64,000 nucleotides of DNA from Humulus lupulus (Eukaryota > Streptophyta > Magnoliopsida > Rosales > Cannabaceae): the NCBI RefSeq assembly GCF_963169125.1, contig NC_084794.1, positions 155,692,858 through 155,756,857 on the forward strand, in the 5' to 3' direction. This document shows positions 58,309 through 64,000 of this stretch, piece by piece. A program made the position numbers and the translations under genes. The notes under the pieces are model-generated. The model was not told where the DNA came from. It did no database searches and worked only from the letters and a program-made list of their open reading frames with translations. Every line of letters starts with the position of its first letter. The stretch's first letter is position 1.

Positions 58309-59400
58309 TTCTACTTTTCAAGATAATACATAGCCTTTTTGAAGGTTAATGGATCATCCTTGTTTGTATTAGAAACAAGGACATGTGCCCCATATTCGTA
58401 GCGAATAGGTTATTTCACATTCCTCCCACTACGACGTTTCATTGGGTTTCGTCGATTTTTCGTTTATCATATAATGATGATGATGAAGGTGATGGAATCT
58501 TATGAGCTGTGAGTTCCTCCAATACTACTTTTCTCTAAGGTTTATAGTTATTCATATAATCGTGTTCATGGAAGGTCGCATTTGTAGAAACAAATACCTT
58601 TTGTTCCTTGGGACAATAGAAATAACTGCCTCTTGTTTCTGGATCGTAGCCCAAAAAAATGCACAGTTCATAACTCATATCAAGAGTTTCCCTAATTTAG
58701 TTCTAAGAATATGAGTAGGAGAACCCCAAATGTAGAAATGGTGCAAACTAGGCTTGTTTCCAATCCACAGTTCTAGTGGTATTTTGCTTATGGTCTTATA
58801 TGGGATCACATTCAAAATGTAGGTCACTGTTTGAAGTGCATATCCCCAGAATGAGAGAGAGAAAGAGAGAGTGAAGAGTAGCTTAGCATAGACTTGATCA
58901 TGTCCAACAAGGTCTAGTTTCTTCATTCTAAAACACCATTTTGTTGTGACGTTCGAGGTGAAGTGAATACCATGCTCCATCATGAAATCTTTGAATTCTA
59001 AATCCAAAGATTCACTGCCTCTATATAATCGAAGTGTTTTAAGAGTCTTACCTAATTGCTTCTCAGCCTCAGCTTTGAATTCTTGAAACTTACCAAATGT
59101 TTCAGATTTCCTAAGCATTAGATAAGTATGTACTCATACCCACTGCTTGCATGTACATTGATTGGACCACAAACATCGCTGTGCAAAAGCTCGAAAGGTT
59201 CTTGAACTCTATTGCCTTTCATTGAGAAATGGTGTTTGGTCATTTTTCCTTCTTGACAAGATTCACAAACTGAAAGAGTTCCAACTCTTAGTTCTCTTAA
59301 AGGTACATCTTTTGTTAACTAGTTTATCATGTCTAGTCCTTTATAACAAAGTTTAAGATGCCAAAGATATGTTTCATCCTCATTTAAAAATTTTTGTCTT
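58309..59400 (-). pseudogene. F integrase with pre-integrase zinc region
   Basis: Pre-integrase motif YLWHLKLCYKGLDMIN...CESCQEGK (59150-59400; a His replaced by Tyr), first catalytic Asp in ELLHSDVCGPI, then KFQEFKAEAEKQLGKTLKTL. The second catalytic site reads RLYRGSESL where R.DRGGEY is usual, so its Asp is Tyr. Later FWGYALQTVTYILN and ELWIGNKPSLHHF. Stops and frameshifts throughout. Confidence 0.8.
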
Positions 59401-59639
59401 TTGTTTCTTTGCAGTATTGCTACTTTAAATAATTTCGAGTTATTTAGCGTTTGTTCATTAAATGAAAGTGTTAAAGTCCCAAAATTCATTTGCATGTCCA
59501 AAGAAAAATTAAGAATAATCAAATTATAAATAAAATATTCTATAATCAATACATGCAATAAAATTCCAAATATTAAAATAAACAAACCAAAACATTGTTC
59601 AAACAACAATAAAGTTTTCTTTTAATAAAAACTAAAGAA

Positions 59640-60222
59640 CTTTAAAATAAAATGACTTTCTTCAATGCTTTCTTGAACTAGACACTTTCTCTCTCTTATT
59701 TCTAGTCTTTTTGTCTGCATCTGGAAGTTCTTCTTGATTGCTCAAGCATCTATAAAGAAGAACAAAAAATATGATTAGTGGTTTCTAAATCGAAGATTTA
59801 GAATGATACATTATAATCTACTATTAATCTTAAGGTAAAGGCAAATCATATTTCCAGTTTTTACGAATGTGGTCTTATCTGTATATCCTCATATACAACA
59901 TCCCACATATCACGAGCATATTCAATATCTTCGAACTTTTTCCTCAACTTTTCTTCCGTGGTGCAAAGAGTAGAAAATCTTTCCATGTGATTTGTTCTCA
60001 TCCAATCAGCATATTTTTCATATTCCTCTTTCCTTGCATCCCATGAAGGCATAGGAGGAGGTGGTCTTTCATTAAAAATATGTTTTAGCTTTTTGGCAAG
60101 AAAAATTAATGAAGCTGAATTTATCCATCCTCTTCAGTAAGTTTAGCTTTGCTTATATGATCATCAATCATTTGATTCATGACTAGGCACATATTGGGAA
60201 AGTATTTGGTTGGCAACATTTT
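59640..60222 (-). pseudogene. F gag remnant
   Basis: Opens at about 60222 (MLPTKYFPNMC), and a better-kept piece at 60052-59861 reads MPSWDARKEEYEKYADWM and FEDIEYARDMWDVVY, the copia gag pattern of a tryptophan motif near a membership helix (A.DMWD). The rest is missing or decayed. Confidence 0.6.
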
Positions 60223-60769
60223 ATGACTAAAAATAAAAATACAATAATATTACTATTTGAAAAATATTATAAATTCGGAAAGTAAATATGATGCATGAAT
60301 GGAACAATTAAAACACATAAATAAACATTTACTATTCAACGATAAAACTACGCAAGATATAAAGTGTCACCTTAGGGTCGGTCAAGTTAAATTCAGATAG
60401 TTTATAAGACAATCTTGTCTTTATTATTTAAAACTTAAAATAACTCTTTATTTTCTCTTTTAAAAATAAAGTACCACTAGTTTGATCAAGATGCAATTAT
60501 CCACTACAAAAGCTTAATTGCATCTTTATAAGTGTAACCCATTATTTCAGAATTCATGATATAACTTAGAGAGGGTCGCATCAGGGTTGGTCAAGCCTAA
60601 AATACATTACTCCTTCCTATCTTCGTAAGTAGCCAACCTTGATATTAATATTTCTAGAAACCTTCCTTAGGGGGACAGAAACAAAGCCGCCTCGAGGCCC
60701 TATTCATATATCACGGTGTTGTACTCATAATAGAGACCATAGGTCACATTAAGATGTTCACTTTCTCTC
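60223..60769. other. Stretch between F gag and H
   Basis: Probably leader sequence of F or a related copia element (phrases such as GGGGGACAGAAACAAAGCCGC near 60671). No ORF, and no primer site that I could fix. Confidence 0.35.
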
Positions 60770-60772
60770 ACT

Positions 60773-62920
60773 CACTACAACAATATAAGGGTTTTATGAC
60801 TTTATTTGGGAGACATTAAGAGTCTACAATTTCTCCTGCTGGGGGAGACATTGTAGGTGGAACCATTGTAAGTACACATCCCACGTCTCCCGCTGAGAAA
60901 GGTGAGAGACATCCCATGTCTCCCAATGGGAGACATTGAAAGGTGTCCAAAAACATGAAATTTCAATGTCTCCCATTTGGAGACGTGGATGTCTCTCACT
61001 TATCCCAGTGGGAGACATTGAAAAGTCTCCCATTCTTTTATAAAAATAAATTTATTAAATTAAAATTGATTTAATAATTAATATAAACTTAAATTTATTT
61101 AATAATTAATTAAAATGAATTTGATTTAATAATTAATTAAATTAAATCGATATAATTAATAAATTTAAATTGATATAATTAATAAAATGAAATTGCAAAT
61201 CTTAATTAATGAAAATTTAGATTGTTTTACAAGATAAGCAATATTTGTTAAACATATGCAAAATTAACAATTATTGCACTATATATGAAGAATGCGGTAA
61301 AAAGTAAGAAAACCTAACAATGAGGTTGGTAACATTGGATTATCAATAACACATCTGTCGCCCATTCTTGTTGCAACTCATCAATTTTTTCCTCTGTATA
61401 TGGCGTACTTGTTAGCTGCAAAAAATATAAAATAAAATATATTAATTAATTATTTGATTACATTTTCATATATGGTTTCAAAAATAATTTGTAAATTTTA
61501 ATTAATAATATCGTTCTCAAGTAATGTCCTAGACTCGCTTGTTCAATCAAATCCTTCAACATCCGCATTATGTAATATCCACATGCCATATTGTTCAGTT
61601 GGTGTGTACACTAATTATATAAAAGTATGAGTAATTCATTATTAAATTTACACTTAATAAAAAATGCATACATATTATTCTACTTAATAATTATAAAAGT
61701 TCAATAAATTGAATAACATTGTTTGCAATCCTAGATAAAATCAGACAACATTTCCCCTATAATAGCGATCTAACTATATGTATGTGAATAACAAAACAAA
61801 CAATTCAAACAACAAGTGAATACCCTAAAATCTCACTCCAACAAAACCACAACCTACAAAATTAAATTAATTAATATATAAAATATTACTAAACAAATAT
61901 CATTGAACGTCTAATAAATAATGATTGCTAAACAAATAAAAAAAATTCCAATGAGCCACTAATTAATCTAAACAAAAAATATGGTATATATAGAGCTTAA
62001 ACTTATAAACTCTAACAACTAAGTCTCTAAAAACTCAATAAACAACAAAATCATATAACTTTTCATATCTCTCTAATTTTTAAAACGATTTAATAAATTT
62101 ATTTTAACATAACTATATATAATCAAAATAGCTACAATTTTAATAAAAAAATTTAAATATATATATACAAATATACCTAATTTTCCAAATAAATAATAAT
62201 AAAAATTAAAAAAATCATAAACATATATACTTAATCAATTATATACAATGTGATATGTAAAATTAATTATTTTTTCTACATTGTCAACAAAGTAATGATT
62301 TTCTTAGAAACCCACTAAAAATCTACTACTAATCAAAACTAATAAAGAAACATCTCACTAAATATCATATTAACAGTGATTTATAATTTTAATTTTGAAA
62401 ACTTACCTCAAATTTGTGCTTGAAATTGAAATTTTGAGTGAAAATTGCAAGTTCTTACCATATGTTCTTACTCAAAGAAAATCCTACAAATCTATTGAAA
62501 AAAGTCATAATCATAAAAAGCTAACACAAAATCGCGTATGCATATCATCTTAATGGTAAACCTAAAAAATTTAATTCAAAACCTTGTAAATGGAGAGAAA
62601 CCCGTAACTTTGAAGCACTAGAAATCGCCAAAAAAAATCCCAATTCACCTCCGTGTAAATTGCATTTGAGGAAGAGAAGAGAAAGAGGAGTAATAGCCAG
62701 GGAGGACATCTAACGTCTCCCACTAGGAGATGTTAGATGTCTTCTCTGGACACGTGTTTAGCCCCTAGTTATTCAACGTCTTCCTACACTTTTAATGTCT
62801 TACAACTTTTGTATTTAATAAAAAAATTCAATGTCTCCTAACATAAGACATTTAAAATACCTCCTTATTTGTAATGTAAGACATTGTAGAAAGTCATCGA
62901 ATCTCAAAATTTTTGTAGTC
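60773..62920. mobile_element. H: non-autonomous CACTA transposon
   Basis: Begins CACTACAACAATA. The right end, read on the minus strand, begins GACTACAAAAATTTTG, and both ends share ATGACTTT about 20-25 bases in. The 3-bp repeat ACT flanks it (60770-60772 and 62921-62923), the size CACTA elements make. Subterminal zones on both sides carry many copies of GGGAGACATT and its complement, as expected for CACTA transposase binding. The middle (61050-62600) is AT-rich with no transposase; ORFs at 60802-61033 lie in the subterminal repeats. Confidence 0.8.
60811..61035. repeat. H: left subterminal repeats
   Basis: GGGAGACATT(G/A) or its complement at about 60811, 60843, 60909, 60929, 60965 and 61010, with inverted pairs such as CTCCCAATGGGAG. 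The right counterpart is at 62700-62840 (CGTCTCCCACTAGGAGATG). Confidence 0.8.
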
Positions 62921-62923
62921 ACT

Positions 62924-64000
62924 TATTAATTTATAAATAATGTGTTTTCTTAAACTAATTAATTATAAATAAATTACTAGTTTATAAATAACCCTATGAA
63001 TGTAATTAATTACAAAATATATTTAATTATAAGAGATCATCTTTTTATAATAAGTGTGAAGTACATAATTACCCATTACATTCATCTAACTTTACTAAAA
63101 CAATTTCTAAATAAAGTTAGTTATCTTAAAGGCCTATAATAACTATTGCCTTTGTTATTGTGTGAATTACCAAGCTTTAACTAATTTAATACTTAGTAGT
63201 TTATATGCAATTTATTTCTCCAAAACAATTCTTATAACAATTAGGACAATCCTAAATAATCATGTTTCTAAAACATGCTTGATTAATGAAAACTGTGTGG
63301 GGTTTCATGAATGACATGTAATTGACTAATGCATGATCATGTTATCAATCAAACATTAGTTAACATTTAATTAATTAATCTAATAAATAAAAATAAATGA
63401 TGAACTGAGTACTATTGGGTATTTTTAAATTTACAACCTTTAAAAAAATAGAAATAAAATTACAAAATAGCCTTAAGATTGTTTTCAAGACTTTAAGAAT
63501 ATTTCTCCTCTCTTTTAGGCTTTCTTGCAAATCTTTAGGAATTTGTTAGGCCAACTAATTGACTAGAAACAAAATTTTCAATTAATTTATTTAATTAAAA
63601 CTAACTTTATATTAAATAACCTTTTTTGTCATCTTTTTAATTTAGTTGAATTTAAATAATTAAATAATAAAATTCAAATAATTATTTAGACTTAAGATAA
63701 ATTCTTATCCAACTGAAATATATTTTATTTTTCTAACAAAAATAAAATAACATAATTATTCTTTTAAATTTAAACAATTTCAAAAATAATTAAAAAAAAT
63801 ATTAATTTCACAAAAATATGATCTAACTTGGGCACCAAGAATGGTGCCCTAGATCACTTGGGCCAACGACTACAAGGTGAGCCAAGGGGCTCGGTGGTGT
63901 GCAACTGTGAAATTGATGCATGCAGGTGGGCGCGCAAGCAGGCACAGGTGCGCAGGGGCTTGGGCTAGAGTGTGGCACACATAGCATGGGAGCTGCAGGG
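62924..64000. other. Right edge: AT-rich, unassigned, GC-rich end
   Basis: No ORF and no recognised element to about 63820. From 63825 the base content turns GC-rich with words such as GGTGGGCGCGCAAGCAGG, possibly the edge of another LTR that runs out of the window. Confidence 0.4.

Larger units (their letters stand above)
55193..60222 (-). mobile_element. F: Ty1/copia element, internal region, split by G
   Basis: Minus-strand order gag, pre-integrase zinc region, integrase, RT, RNase H: integrase before RT is the copia order. All parts are heavily decayed. G (55728-57325) splits RNase H. Confidence 0.85.

Noticed and set aside
60802..61033. Two ORFs of 65-69 codons in H
   Set aside because: Made of the subterminal repeats of the CACTA element; no transposase motif.
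1..64000. Host protein-coding gene
   Set aside because: Every conserved protein motif found belongs to a retrotransposon; the remaining open stretches show no recognisable plant gene.

Overview
The window is plant nuclear DNA, almost certainly from an angiosperm, built almost entirely of nested transposable elements. The evidence is Ty3/gypsy elements of the Tat and Tekay (chromovirus) types, a Ty1/copia element, a CACTA transposon, spliceosomal introns and 5-bp target-site duplications (TSDs). I find no host gene, rRNA, tRNA or CRISPR array. Every coding region carries stops, frameshifts or deletions, so all are annotated as pseudogenes. The species cannot be named from the sequence alone.

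Layout, left to right. J (1-2519) is one end of a Tekay-type LTR on the minus strand, split by K (407-2233), a copia-type solo LTR with TSD TGAAA. J lies in the integrase region of D (2520-22227, plus strand; its left part is outside the window), a Tat-type element. D is split by C (6877-20916, minus strand, Tat type), which is itself split by L (8490-10841), a Tekay-type solo LTR with TSD GCGTG. Next comes an old Athila-like LTR (22228-23336 and 45922-46322). It is split by A (23337-45916, plus strand, Tekay chromovirus, TSD GATCG). A is broken inside its reverse transcriptase by B (27901-41007, minus strand, Tat type, TSD TGTAT). After an unclassified stretch (46323-47404) come E (47405-53205, minus strand, Tat type without integrase, TSD TAAAT), F (about 53211-60222, decayed Ty1/copia, minus strand) split by G (55728-57325, solo LTR, TSD CATAT), and H (60773-62920, non-autonomous CACTA element, TSD ACT). 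The last kilobase is AT-rich and unassigned.

The most interesting shared system is in the Tat elements B, C and D. Each carries, between the end of pol and the 3' LTR, a second gene on the opposite strand. Each has a TATA box 259-265 bp inside the LTR edge, a leader that probably contains an intron, and a multi-exon ORF. The encoded protein has an N-terminal domain resembling the 'putative gypsy type transposon' (Transposase_28-like) family, an acidic or basic linker, and a C-terminal coiled coil. C and D share three introns at the same places, and B keeps the last one. In each element pol and this antisense gene converge tail to tail. In C the gap between them holds a 119-bp tandem repeat.

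Insertion order inferred from nesting: Athila-like LTR, then D and A; J and C into D; K into J; L into C; B into A. Separately F came first, followed by G and probably E, with H nearby.
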